In this document: in pieces, positions 9,001 through 17,247 of the stretch
Numbering within the stretch: the stretch's first letter is position 1
Layout: every line of letters starts with the position of its first letter
Origin: Luxibacter massiliensis
Lineage (GTDB): Bacteria > Bacillota > Clostridia > Lachnospirales > Lachnospiraceae
Assembly (NCBI RefSeq): GCF_900604355.1
Contig: NZ_UWOE01000001.1
Coordinates: forward strand, 1,550,001 to 1,614,000
Direction of reading: 5' to 3'
DNA: 64,000 nt
The notes under the pieces: generated by a model
Database searches by the model: none
The model's input: the letters and a program-made list of their open reading frames with translations, nothing else
What the model was told of the DNA's origin: nothing
Translations under genes and position numbers: made by a program

Positions 9001-9572
9001 ATGTCTCGGAAAGATATGAGTTCTTGAAAGGGCAGCATGACGATCTTGTGGAGGCGGAGGCCACCCTGCTGAAAATTATCGATGAGCTGGATGGAGCCAT
9101 GAGGAGGCAGTTTGAAGAACAGTTTGCGCGTATATCCAAGGAATTTGACAGCGTATTCAAGCAGCTGTTCGGCGGAGGGAAAGGGACTCTTGAGCTGATG
9201 GAAGATGAGGATATCCTGGAGGCCGGCATCCGCATTATCGCACAGCCTCCGGGCAAAAAGCTGCAGAATATGATGCAGCTCTCCGGCGGGGAAAAAGCGC
9301 TGACAGCAATCTCCCTTTTGTTTGCCATCCAGAATCTAAAACCGTCACCCTTTTGCCTCCTGGATGAGATTGAGGCTGCCTTAGATGACAATAATGTCGT
9401 GCGCTTTGCAAAGTATCTGCATAAGCTGACGAAAAATACACAATTTATTGTTATAACCCACAGGAGAGGCACCATGACGTCTGCGGACCGCCTGTATGGG
9501 ATTACAATGCAGGAAAAGGGCGTTTCTACTTTAGTATCTGTGGATCTGCTGGGAGAGGAGTTGGACAAGTAG
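6012..9572 (+). CDS. smc: Chromosome partition protein Smc
   Basis: The 1186-residue SMC ATPase that organises and segregates the chromosome with ScpA/ScpB. Walker A is GPNGSGKS at residues 31-38. Long heptad-rich coiled coils (about 165-505 and 670-1000) flank a hinge (about 515-650, LLGVVADIIKVDKEYEIAVE). The C-terminal head carries the ABC signature LSGGEKALTAISLLFAI and Walker B FCLLDEIEAALD. Length and order are complete. It sits between rnc and ftsY, the conserved Firmicute arrangement. Confidence 0.98.
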   Translation: MYLKSIEVQGFKSFANKIKFEFHNGITGIVGPNGSGKSNVADAVRWVLGEQRVKQLRGGSMQDVIFSGTENRRPLSYAFVAITLDNSDHELPVDYEEVTVTRKLYRSGESEYLINGAGCRLKDINEMFYDTGIGKEGYSIIGQGQIDKILSGKPEERRELFDEAAGIVKFKRRKNLSVKKLEEERQNLTRVNDILAELEKQIGPLKRQSEVAREYLKKKEELKVFDINMFLLETERIQEQITQTEGKLKIASEEMQEASVRYEEMKTEYEAIEEEVDQIDYSIEKAKSQLSETTLLKQQLEGQINVLKEQINTVRMNDEHYGNRASTIQIEIETRQAQRAKQEQEKSAVEARLSQVRQADTQARAGLIDVQSRIAAQTAQIEASQAEIMELLNSRASTRAKIQHYSTTQEQITARREALKHKISEVSGEAKKQNEILAAHEEELKAISEEIAAYTEEADRNEQTIERLQKELAGCQDKLRIGQTAYHRESSRLESLKNITERYDGYGNSIRKVMANKEKEKGLLGVVADIIKVDKEYEIAVETALGGNIQNIVTDNEETAKRMIAYLKQNKFGRATFLPLTSMHMKAQIRQAEALGEPGVIGLASTLVHVEDRFRSLAEQLLGRTIVVDHIDNGVRLARKYRQSLRLVTLEGELINPGGSMTGGAFKNSSNLLSRRREIEEFEQTVRMLKRDMDDCERAVNDIKSRRAACYSTIDEIQQKLRKASVIENTARMHVEQVQIRQRESKERYEAYLREEESLKQRLEEILDNEDSIQMELEASEALEKELNIKIEELQKRLEADKAQEAVQLKATEEVHLSFASLEQQHTFILENLGRILEETEKFEAELKELDISKGNASMEIQEREAEIQDLKTAIEDSKELFAEIEEEIKKQVAKREELSMKHKTFLGKREELSRHMSELDKECFRLNSRKESYEEASEKQINYMWEEYEITYNHAMELRNENLTDLAYMKRQTQVLKGEIKKLGDVNVNAIEDYKNVSERYEFLKGQHDDLVEAEATLLKIIDELDGAMRRQFEEQFARISKEFDSVFKQLFGGGKGTLELMEDEDILEAGIRIIAQPPGKKLQNMMQLSGGEKALTAISLLFAIQNLKPSPFCLLDEIEAALDDNNVVRFAKYLHKLTKNTQFIVITHRRGTMTSADRLYGITMQEKGVSTLVSVDLLGEELDK

Positions 9573-9678
9573 GGATATATGTGGAAGGCTTAGGAGGAAG
9601 GCGGATGCTGTATGCAGAGCCTATTAATTGTATTTTCAGGCATGGTGATGCCTGTAGCTGAGAGGATAGGTACAGAAT

Positions 9679-10617
9679 ATGGGAGAAAAGCAGGGTTTTT
9701 TTAGAAGGCTCGTGACAGGGCTTACCAAGACAAGAGATAATATTGTGTCCGGCATGGACAGTATTTTCCATGGTTTCTCCAAAATCGATGAGGATTTTTA
9801 TGAAGAGTTGGAGGAAACCTTGATCATGGGAGATTTAGGTGTCCACACCACGGAGAGAATTATAGAGGACTTGAGGCAAAAGGTGAAGGAGCAGCATATT
9901 AAGGAGCCTCTTGCGTGCAGGCAGCTTTTAATTGACAGCATCAGGCAGCAGATGGATGTGGGGGAGACTGCCTATGAATTTGAGGAGAGGACATCCGTTG
10001 TCTTTGTGATTGGCGTCAATGGTGTGGGCAAGACGACCACAATTGGAAAACTGGCAGGGAAATTCCATGGGCAGCATAAGAAAGTAATTCTGGCCGCTGC
10101 AGATACATTCAGGGCAGCCGCAAAGGAGCAGCTCAAGGAGTGGGCCATCCGGGCCCAGGTGGAAATGATTGGCGGCCAGGAGGGGGCAGACCCGGCTTCC
10201 GTGGTGTTTGACGCCGTGGCGGCGGCCAGGGCCAGAAAGGCAGATATCCTTCTCTGCGATACTGCCGGGCGCCTCCATAATAAGAAGAACCTGATGGAGG
10301 AACTGCGCAAAATTAACCGGGTCATTGAGAGGGAATACCCGGAGGCATACAAGGAGACCCTGGTAGTGCTGGATGCCACAACTGGCCAGAATGCCCTTTC
10401 CCAGGCCAAAGAGTTCCATGAGGTGGCAGATATTACAGGGGTTATCCTGACGAAGATGGACGGGACAGCAAAAGGGGGGATAGCTGTCGCCATCCAGTCA
10501 GAGCTGGGGATTCCTGTGAAATATATCGGCGTAGGCGAAAGCATGGATGATTTACAGAAATTTGATGCAGATGAATTTGTAAATGCACTATTTTACAGCG
10601 GAGAAACAGAAGAATAG
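9679..10617 (+). CDS. ftsY: Signal recognition particle receptor FtsY
   Basis: The membrane-associated GTPase that receives the Ffh-ribosome complex and hands nascent membrane proteins to SecYEG. This 312-residue form has a short N-terminal helix, the N domain, then the NG GTPase core: P-loop GVNGVGKTTT, DTAGRLHNK, TKMDGTAKGG and the closing GVGESMDDLQKF. The acidic A domain of enterobacteria is absent, as usual in Firmicutes. It lies 106 bases after smc; that gap shows no strong terminator. Confidence 0.97.
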   Translation: MGEKQGFFRRLVTGLTKTRDNIVSGMDSIFHGFSKIDEDFYEELEETLIMGDLGVHTTERIIEDLRQKVKEQHIKEPLACRQLLIDSIRQQMDVGETAYEFEERTSVVFVIGVNGVGKTTTIGKLAGKFHGQHKKVILAAADTFRAAAKEQLKEWAIRAQVEMIGGQEGADPASVVFDAVAAARARKADILLCDTAGRLHNKKNLMEELRKINRVIEREYPEAYKETLVVLDATTGQNALSQAKEFHEVADITGVILTKMDGTAKGGIAVAIQSELGIPVKYIGVGESMDDLQKFDADEFVNALFYSGETEE

Positions 10618-10638
10618 GGTACAGAAAGAAGGGATAGA

Positions 10639-11853
10639 ATGTTGACATTGGAGAAGTTTGAAGAGGCAAGTGAAATCGTAAAGCAGGTGACAATTCCCAC
10701 AAAGCTCGTGTACAGTGATTATTTGAGTGCCCAGACAGAGGGCAGGATATATTTAAAGCCTGAAAATATGCAGCATACGGGGGCCTACAAATTAAGAGGC
10801 GCATACTATAAAATCAGCACCTTGTCAAAGGAAGAGCGGGAAAGAGGGCTGATCACTGCCTCGGCAGGGAATCATGCCCAGGGCGTGGCATATGCGGCTA
10901 AAAAGTACGGATGCAGGGCAACCATTGTGATGCCCACAGTGACGCCCCTGATTAAGGTGAACCGGACGAAGAGTTATGGTGCAGAAGTGATCCTTCACGG
11001 GGATGTTTATGATGACGCCTGCGCATATGCCTATGAACTGGCAGAAAAAGAAGGCCTTACTTTTGTGCATCCTTTTGATGACCTGGATGTGGCCACAGGC
11101 CAGGGGACAATCACAATGGAGATTATACAGGAGCTGCCCACTGTGGACTATATTGTAGCGCCCATCGGGGGCGGGGGACTGATTACCGGCGTGGCTACAC
11201 TGGCGAAGATGCTGAACCCCAAGATCAAAGTGATAGGTGTAGAGCCTTCCCCGGCTGCCAGCATGACGGCAGCCCTTGCCGCGGGAGAGGTTGTTGAGCT
11301 TGACAGTGCAGATACCATCGCCGACGGAACAGCAGTCAAGGCTGTTGGGATTCAGAATTTGGCATACGTACAGCAGAATGTCGACGATATACTTTTGGTG
11401 GATGATGATGAACTTATCGGCGTATTTTTAGATATGGTGGAAAACCATAAGATGATTGTGGAAAACTCAGGCCTTTTGTCCGTCGCAGCCTTAAAACAGA
11501 TGGACGTAAAGGGAAAGAAAGTTGTCTGCATTTTAAGCGGCGGCAATATGGACGTGATCACCATGTCCTCAATCGTGCAGCACGGCCTGATTCAGCGTGA
11601 TAGAATTTTCTCTGTCTCAGTCCTCCTTCCCGACAAGCCGGGCGAGTTGGTGAGAGTGGCAGCCACGATTGCAGATGAACAGGGCAACGTAATTAAGCTG
11701 GAGCATAACCAGTTTGTGAGTACGAACCGCAATGCGGCAGTGGAGCTTCGTATTACTATGGAAGCATTTGGGACAGAACATAAGCATAGGATTTTAAATG
11801 CATTGGAGAAAAATGGGTTCAGGCCTAAATTAATCAGTGCAAAGCTATATTAG
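10639..11853 (+). CDS. ilvA: Threonine ammonia-lyase with ACT domain
   Basis: A PLP enzyme that deaminates threonine to 2-oxobutyrate, for isoleucine synthesis or threonine fermentation. The PLP lysine is in HTGAYKLRGA; the glycine-rich phosphate loop is IGGGGLITG. A single ACT domain forms the C-terminus (from about residue 327, VLLPDKPGELVRVA), so at 404 residues it is the TdcB-with-ACT form rather than the two-ACT biosynthetic IlvA. Allosteric control through the ACT domain is expected. It starts 21 bases after ftsY. tdcB is an equally fair name. Confidence 0.9.
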   Translation: MLTLEKFEEASEIVKQVTIPTKLVYSDYLSAQTEGRIYLKPENMQHTGAYKLRGAYYKISTLSKEERERGLITASAGNHAQGVAYAAKKYGCRATIVMPTVTPLIKVNRTKSYGAEVILHGDVYDDACAYAYELAEKEGLTFVHPFDDLDVATGQGTITMEIIQELPTVDYIVAPIGGGGLITGVATLAKMLNPKIKVIGVEPSPAASMTAALAAGEVVELDSADTIADGTAVKAVGIQNLAYVQQNVDDILLVDDDELIGVFLDMVENHKMIVENSGLLSVAALKQMDVKGKKVVCILSGGNMDVITMSSIVQHGLIQRDRIFSVSVLLPDKPGELVRVAATIADEQGNVIKLEHNQFVSTNRNAAVELRITMEAFGTEHKHRILNALEKNGFRPKLISAKLY

Positions 11854-11922
11854 GCCATGTCCCGTAAATAGGAGGGGCCTGCTGTGTTTGTTGGCAGGCC
11901 CTGCCAAATGGAAGGAGTATTT

Positions 11923-12393
11923 ATGGACAGAATAGAACCAGTACCGGGAGAAGTTTATGCGGATCGCCAGGGGCATAAGGTGAAAATCCTCTGCCTTTCG
12001 GTCCATATAAAGACAAAAGAGAAGCTGGTTGTTTATGAAATGCTGATGGATGGAGGGGAAATATATGCCTGCCCTAAAAAAGATTTTCTGGACTTGTTTG
12101 GCAGTTTGGGCACATTGTCCGGAGAGAGCGCCCTAAAAGGCGGGCAAAAAAATAAAGAATATGAGAAATCTCAGGAAACAATGCTGATTCTGGATTTTCT
12201 GGATATAAAATCAGAAGAAGATAAAATCCTATTTTTGCAGCAGCACAGAGATACTCTGACAGAACAGTTTCTCAGTACAGCAGCAGAGAGCCTGGGATTT
12301 ATGGAGGCTAAGGCATCTTTAGGGCAGCGGTGTGATGATCTGATCAGATATCTAAAAATAAAAACAAAATATGAGTCCGGGCGTTTCAGATAG
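11923..12393 (+). CDS. DUF1653 domain protein
   Basis: A 156-residue cytosolic protein. Residues about 5-55 (PVPGEVYADRQGHKVKIL, then KLVVYEM and YACPKKDFLDLF) match the DUF1653 fold, a small beta-barrel of unknown function often encoded alone in bacteria. The rest is helical and I do not recognise it. ATG 11923 follows GGAAGGAG; an upstream start at 11884 would add 13 residues without a ribosome site. The stop codon lies inside the loop of the terminator at 12371-12405. Confidence 0.7.
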   Translation: MDRIEPVPGEVYADRQGHKVKILCLSVHIKTKEKLVVYEMLMDGGEIYACPKKDFLDLFGSLGTLSGESALKGGQKNKEYEKSQETMLILDFLDIKSEEDKILFLQQHRDTLTEQFLSTAAESLGFMEAKASLGQRCDDLIRYLKIKTKYESGRFR

Positions 12394-12410
12394 TCCCGGA
12401 CTCATGTTAT
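12371..12410 (+). terminator. Terminator between convergent genes
   Basis: 11-bp perfect stem ATGAGTCCGGG (12371-12381) with its complement at 12395-12405, followed by GTTATTTTC. It overlaps the end of the DUF1653 gene and faces the end of prs on the other strand, so it may work in both directions. Confidence 0.8.
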
Positions 12411-12412
12411 TT

Positions 12413-13585
12413 TCAATCAACCCGATGTCTCTCAAGAAGTGCATGGATTTTATCTGTTGGGTTTAAAACAGCGCCGATGGTCGTGTCGTGGTTCAGGGAA
12501 TCTATGATGAGGGCAAGGAACTTACTCATATCGGCCTTTACAAAATATGGCTTTTCATCTACCTCAGGAGGCAGGTATGTCAGGTTGGTGGTGATGACAC
12601 GGTCCAGATAACCTTTTTCATAATATGTATCAAATTTGCTGAAGCCTTCTGTGAACAGGCCGAAGGTGGTGCATACGAATACTCTGGCAGCCCTGCGTTC
12701 TTTAAGCTGCTTTGCCACATCCAGCATGCTTTCACCGGAGGATATCATATCGTCAACAATAATCACATCCTTGCCCTGTACGTCGGCTCCTAAAAATTCA
12801 TGGGCCACGATGGGGTTTTTGCCGTTGACGACTGTAGAGTAGTCCCTGCGTTTATAGAACATGCCCATTTCCACCCCCAGTACATTGGAAAAGTATACGG
12901 CACGGTGCATGGCCCCTTCATCGGGACTGATAATCATGAGATGTTCTTTATCTGCCTTGAAGTCCGGCACAGCGCGGAAAAGTGCTTTCATAAACTGATA
13001 AGGCGGGTTAAAGCTGTCAAAACCGTGAAGGGGGATTGCATTTTGGACTCTTGGATCGTGGGCGTCAAAAGTGATAATATTTGTGGTTCCCATAGAAGCC
13101 AGCTCTTCCAGTGCAATCGCACAGTCCAGGGACTCTCTTTTTGTACGTTTATGCTGGCGGCTCTCATAGAGGAAAGGCATAATTACATTGATTCTGCGCG
13201 CTTTTCCATTGGCAGCAGAGATGATTCTTTTAAGATCCTGATAATGGTCATCGGGAGACATATGGTTTAAGTGCCCATTGACTGTATAGGTAAGGCTGTA
13301 GTTGCATACGTCTGTCATGATAAACAAATCTGTCCCGCGGATGCTTTCTTTGAGGATCCCTTTGGCCTCACCGGAACCAAAACGGGGACAGGAACAGTCC
13401 ACGAGATAATTCAGAGACTCATAATTGACGTAGAGGGGAGAAGGCTTTACCTCACAGACTGTGCCTTTTCGGAAGGCAACAATATAGTCATTTACCCGTT
13501 CCCCCAATTGTCTGCAGTTCTCCATGGCTGCGATTTTCAGGGGCGCTATCGGAAGGGTCTTTTCCAGTAGTTCAATATTTGACAT
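12413..13585 (-). CDS. prs: Ribose-phosphate pyrophosphokinase, long divergent form
   Basis: Makes PRPP from ribose-5-phosphate and ATP for nucleotide, histidine and tryptophan synthesis. Recognisable parts are FDAHDP (ribose/ATP site), the ISPDEG segment and the PRPP loop VIIVDDMISSGESM. It is 390 residues against about 315 for the classical enzyme and departs from the usual VSPDxGG and VDDIIDT forms; extra sequence occurs in the N-terminal half and the C-terminal tail. A clostridial class of such long Prs proteins exists, so it is probably a working enzyme, but altered regulation is possible. It is monocistronic with its own promoter. Confidence 0.85.
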   Translation of the reverse strand: MSNIELLEKTLPIAPLKIAAMENCRQLGERVNDYIVAFRKGTVCEVKPSPLYVNYESLNYLVDCSCPRFGSGEAKGILKESIRGTDLFIMTDVCNYSLTYTVNGHLNHMSPDDHYQDLKRIISAANGKARRINVIMPFLYESRQHKRTKRESLDCAIALEELASMGTTNIITFDAHDPRVQNAIPLHGFDSFNPPYQFMKALFRAVPDFKADKEHLMIISPDEGAMHRAVYFSNVLGVEMGMFYKRRDYSTVVNGKNPIVAHEFLGADVQGKDVIIVDDMISSGESMLDVAKQLKERRAARVFVCTTFGLFTEGFSKFDTYYEKGYLDRVITTNLTYLPPEVDEKPYFVKADMSKFLALIIDSLNHDTTIGAVLNPTDKIHALLERHRVD

Positions 13586-13648
13586 AATTTTCTCCTGTGT
13601 TAGACAAATTTTATGAAGTCTGTAAAATCAGACTCTCCTACATATATG

Positions 13649-13677
13649 GTTATATCATTTTTTATAATGAAATTCAA
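13649..13677 (-). promoter_or_regulatory. Promoter for prs
   Basis: Read on the minus strand: TTGAAT (13677-13672), 17-bp spacer, TATAAC (13654-13649). A small hairpin AGTCTG/CAGACT lies in the leader just downstream. Confidence 0.6.
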
Positions 13678-13696
13678 GTAACAGTTCAGCCATACC

Positions 13697-13724
13697 TTGC
13701 GCAACCCGGCGATTATGCTATAAT
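13697..13724 (+). promoter_or_regulatory. Probable promoter for the DUF512 gene
   Basis: TTGCGC (13697-13702), 16-bp spacer, TATAAT (13719-13724). About 140 bases of leader follow, then TTTAGGAG before ATG 13869. The leader is GC-rich and has no feature I can name. Confidence 0.5.
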
Positions 13725-13868
13725 GATAAGCAGGTCTTGGCAGGTTTGGCCATTGGCTGTGCCTAGCTGATATCCCCGCTGGCTGGGACAGGCGCGCCGA
13801 TGACCAAAAGCGCTTTGGATGGACTAGCCGCAACCTGCGGCAGCAGAGAGATTTAGGAGTATTTAACT

Positions 13869-15185
13869 ATGAACCATGAGCATATCGTAAGCTTTGTCCA
13901 ACCCGGCAGTATTGGGGAAGAGATGGGAATTGAACCCGGGGACAGGCTTCTTAGCATGAATGGAAATGAGATCACAGACGTTTTTGATTATCATTTCTAT
14001 GCAGAGGAGGAGGAGGTCGTCCTCCTTATAGAAAAACCAGATAAAGAGCAGTGGGAGCTGGAGATAGAGAAGGAGGCCGGGGAGGCTTTAGGGTTGGAGT
14101 TTGAACAGAGCCTGATGGATGAGTACCGTTCATGCAGAAATAAGTGTATGTTCTGTTTTATTGACCAGATGCCCCCGGGAATGCGCCAGACCCTGTATTT
14201 TAAGGATGATGATTCCAGGCTTTCTTTTTTGCAGGGAAACTATATCACCCTGACAAATATGAGTGACCATGATGTGGAAAGGATTGTAAAATACCGCCTG
14301 GAGCCTATCAATATATCTTTCCACACCACGAACCCCCAATTACGGTGTAAGATGCTCCACAACCGGTTTGCTGGGGACGCACTGAAAAAGGTGGATATCC
14401 TATATAAGGGCGGGATTGAGATGAATGGGCAGATTGTCCTATGTAAGGGCGTGAATGACGGCGGGGAACTGGAACGAAGCATCCGCGACCTGACAGAATA
14501 TCTTCCATATTTAAAAAGTGTATCTGTGGTGCCTGTGGGACTGACAAAGTTCAGGGAGGGGTTATACCCTCTTGAGCCGTTTACAAGGGAGGAGGCAGCT
14601 TTAGTCCTGGAGACAATACACAAATGGCAGGATAAGATATTTGCAGAACACGGCACCCATTTTATACATGCGGGGGATGAGTGGTATATCCTAGCCGGGC
14701 AGGAGGTTCCGCGGAAAGAAAAATATGACGGCTACCTGCAGCTGGAAAATGGCGTGGGTATGCTGAGGCTTCTGCTGGATGAATTTGAGGAGGGTTTCAG
14801 GAAGCTTAAAGGGGACGCCAGGGTGAGAAGGCTGTCCCTTGCAACAGGTAAATTGGCGTATCCCTACTTAAAAGACATGCTTAAAAGGCTGAACCAGAAA
14901 TTTCCCAATGTCCAAGTATCTTTATATGAGATAAGAAATGATTTTTTTGGCAGGCAGATTACGGTGTCCGGGTTAATTACAGGGCAGGACCTGACAGCGC
15001 AGCTTTCAGGGAAAGAGTTGGGGGACAGGCTATTGCTTCCATGCAGTATGCTGAAAACAGATGAGGACATATTTCTGGATGATTTTACTCTTGGGGATGT
15101 GGAGAGTGCTTTACAAGTAGAGATAGATATTGTAAAATCAAGCGGTCAGGACCTGATTGATGCAGTCCTGGGAAATGATGTATAA
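13869..15185 (+). CDS. PDZ / radical-SAM-like DUF512 protein
   Basis: 438 residues with an N-terminal PDZ-like segment (EHIVSFVQPGSIGEEMGI), then a cysteine cluster CRNKCMFCF (C-x3-C-x2-C, near residue 92) typical of radical SAM iron-sulfur proteins, and a C-terminal DUF512 region. The family is widespread in clostridia and cyanobacteria; its reaction is unknown. It stands directly upstream of der, a conserved pairing, which hints at a role linked to ribosome assembly or the envelope (inference). All three cysteines are present. Confidence 0.85.
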   Translation: MNHEHIVSFVQPGSIGEEMGIEPGDRLLSMNGNEITDVFDYHFYAEEEEVVLLIEKPDKEQWELEIEKEAGEALGLEFEQSLMDEYRSCRNKCMFCFIDQMPPGMRQTLYFKDDDSRLSFLQGNYITLTNMSDHDVERIVKYRLEPINISFHTTNPQLRCKMLHNRFAGDALKKVDILYKGGIEMNGQIVLCKGVNDGGELERSIRDLTEYLPYLKSVSVVPVGLTKFREGLYPLEPFTREEAALVLETIHKWQDKIFAEHGTHFIHAGDEWYILAGQEVPRKEKYDGYLQLENGVGMLRLLLDEFEEGFRKLKGDARVRRLSLATGKLAYPYLKDMLKRLNQKFPNVQVSLYEIRNDFFGRQITVSGLITGQDLTAQLSGKELGDRLLLPCSMLKTDEDIFLDDFTLGDVESALQVEIDIVKSSGQDLIDAVLGNDV

Positions 15186-15213
15186 TTGAGAAAGAGAAAG
15201 GCAGAAGAAAGAT

Positions 15214-16542
15214 ATGAGTAAACCAGTAGTGGCAATCGTGGGACGGCCGAACGTGGGAAAATCTACATTATTTAATGCTCTGGCAGGGGAGATGATTTCC
15301 ATAGTCAAGGACACGCCCGGAGTCACAAGAGACAGGATTTATGCAGATGTGGACTGGCTTAACAGAGAATTCACGCTGATTGATACAGGAGGAATCGAGC
15401 CGGACAGCGGGGACGTGATTCTTTCCCAGATGAGGGAGCAGGCACAGATAGCCATTGATACGGCAGATGTAATTATTTTTATTACAGATGTAAGGCAAGG
15501 TCTGGTGGATTCCGATTCCAAGGTTGCGGATATGCTGCGCCGTTCCCAAAAGCCGGTTGTTCTTGTGGTAAATAAAGTAGACAGTTTTGATAAATATATG
15601 CCCGATGTATATGAGTTTTATAATCTGGGCATTGGGGACCCAGTGCCTGTATCAGCAGCTTCAAAGCTGGGGGTTGGAGACATGCTGGATGAAGTGGTCA
15701 GGCATTTTCCCGAAGGGGAGGGGGCGGGGGAAGAAGATGACCGTCCCCGGATTGCCATCGTGGGCAAGCCAAATGTAGGAAAATCTTCTATTATAAATAA
15801 GCTTTTAGGAGAGAACCGTGTCATAGTCTCTGATATTGCAGGCACTACCAGAGATGCCATTGACACAGAAGTGGTACATGACGGGAAGGAGTACATTTTC
15901 ATAGATACCGCCGGACTGCGCAGAAAAAGCAAGGTTAAGGAGGAACTGGAACGATACAGTATTATACGGACAGTGACTGCAGTGGAGCGGGCAGATGTTG
16001 TGCTTATGGTAATCGATGCAGTGGAAGGCGTCACAGAGCAGGATGCCAAGATAGCAGGAATCGCCCATGAGAGGGGGAAGGGCATTGTTATTGTCGTAAA
16101 CAAGTGGGATGCCATAGAGAAGAATGACCGGACAACCAGGGAATATGAGGGAAGGATCAGGCAGATCCTTTCATATCTGCCCTATGCGGAGATCATGTAT
16201 GTTTCTGCCAAGACCGGACAGAGGCTGGTTAAGCTGTATGAGGTGATTGACATGGTGATTGAAAACCAGACCCTGCGGGTAGCCACCGGAGTCCTCAATG
16301 AAATTATGTCAGAGGCAGTTGCCATGCAGCAGCCTCCCTCTGATAAGGGAAAGAGGCTGAAGCTTTACTATATTACCCAGGTGTCCGTAAAGCCGCCGAC
16401 CTTCGTCATTTTTGTAAACGATAAGGAATTGATGCACTTCTCCTATACAAGATATCTGGAAAATAAAATCCGGGAAGCTTTTGGATTCAGGGGGACATCA
16501 CTGAAGTTTTTCATCCGGGAGAGAAAGGGGAAGGAGCAGTAG
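15214..16542 (+). CDS. der: Ribosome biogenesis GTPase Der (EngA)
   Basis: Double-GTPase factor for maturation of the 50S subunit. The first G domain has GRPNVGKST and DTPGVTRD, NKVD; the second has GKPNVGKSS, DIAGTTRD, DTAGLRRKSK and NKWD. A KH-like domain follows (about 350-442, KLYYITQVSVKPPTFVIFV). 442 residues is full length. It is tightly coupled to plsY, whose ATG begins one base after its stop. Confidence 0.98.
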   Translation: MSKPVVAIVGRPNVGKSTLFNALAGEMISIVKDTPGVTRDRIYADVDWLNREFTLIDTGGIEPDSGDVILSQMREQAQIAIDTADVIIFITDVRQGLVDSDSKVADMLRRSQKPVVLVVNKVDSFDKYMPDVYEFYNLGIGDPVPVSAASKLGVGDMLDEVVRHFPEGEGAGEEDDRPRIAIVGKPNVGKSSIINKLLGENRVIVSDIAGTTRDAIDTEVVHDGKEYIFIDTAGLRRKSKVKEELERYSIIRTVTAVERADVVLMVIDAVEGVTEQDAKIAGIAHERGKGIVIVVNKWDAIEKNDRTTREYEGRIRQILSYLPYAEIMYVSAKTGQRLVKLYEVIDMVIENQTLRVATGVLNEIMSEAVAMQQPPSDKGKRLKLYYITQVSVKPPTFVIFVNDKELMHFSYTRYLENKIREAFGFRGTSLKFFIRERKGKEQ

Positions 16543-16543
16543 T

Positions 16544-17182
16544 ATGGAACGTTTAATCTGTCTGTTGGCAGGATATGTTTGCGGCCTTTTGCAGACTGGG
16601 TATCTTGTAGGGAAGATGAACCATATTGATATCCGCAGGGAAGGAAGTGGCAACGCGGGTTCCACCAACGCAGTGCGTGTGATGGGGTGGAAGGCAGGGT
16701 TAATGACCTTTGCAGGAGATGTGATAAAATGCGTGGCTGCCGTTTTGCTGGTGAGATATTTTTACAAGGGCAGCGAATACCTTCCCCTGCTCGCCATGTA
16801 TGCGGGAATGGGAGCCACATTAGGGCATAATTTCCCCTTTTATCTGCATTTTAAAGGCGGAAAGGGGATTGCTGTGCTGGCCGGACTGGTGGTTTCCACA
16901 GACCTGAGGATGGTGCCTATTCCGCTGGCGGCATTCCTCATTGCAGCAGTCCTGACAAGATACATATCCTTAGGCTCCCTGCTGGCCTCCGCCATGTTCT
17001 TCCTGGAGGTTGTCTTGTTTGGGCAGTTGGGAGTTTTTGGTATGTCAGCCCCCTATGTATATGAGCTGTATGCCTTGACATTGATACTGACACTGCTGGC
17101 CTGGTACAGGCATAGAGAGAATATTGGCCGTCTTATGGCAGGCACGGAAAACAGATTCGGATCTGGTAAAAAGAAAGTGTAG
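16544..17182 (+). CDS. plsY: Glycerol-3-phosphate acyltransferase PlsY
   Basis: Integral membrane enzyme that transfers the acyl group of acyl-phosphate (made by PlsX, at 3.8 kb here) to glycerol-3-phosphate. 212 residues with at least five hydrophobic helices and the conserved loops GSGNAGSTNAVR, LGHNFPFYLHFKGGKG and the C-terminal RHRENIGRLMAGTENR. The next gene, gpsA, makes its other substrate, so these two genes form a phospholipid-precursor pair. Confidence 0.97.
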   Translation: MERLICLLAGYVCGLLQTGYLVGKMNHIDIRREGSGNAGSTNAVRVMGWKAGLMTFAGDVIKCVAAVLLVRYFYKGSEYLPLLAMYAGMGATLGHNFPFYLHFKGGKGIAVLAGLVVSTDLRMVPIPLAAFLIAAVLTRYISLGSLLASAMFFLEVVLFGQLGVFGMSAPYVYELYALTLILTLLAWYRHRENIGRLMAGTENRFGSGKKKV

Positions 17183-17247
17183 AGAATACCCAGGCGGGCG
17201 GATACGCAGGTTAATCTGCAGCATAATGTGTAAAAGGAGAGTAGATT

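Noticed and set aside
13739..13830. Possible fourth copy of the dispersed repeat
   Set aside because: Short similarities (CCATTGGCTG, GATATCCCCG) exist but the palindromic core is missing; too weak to call.
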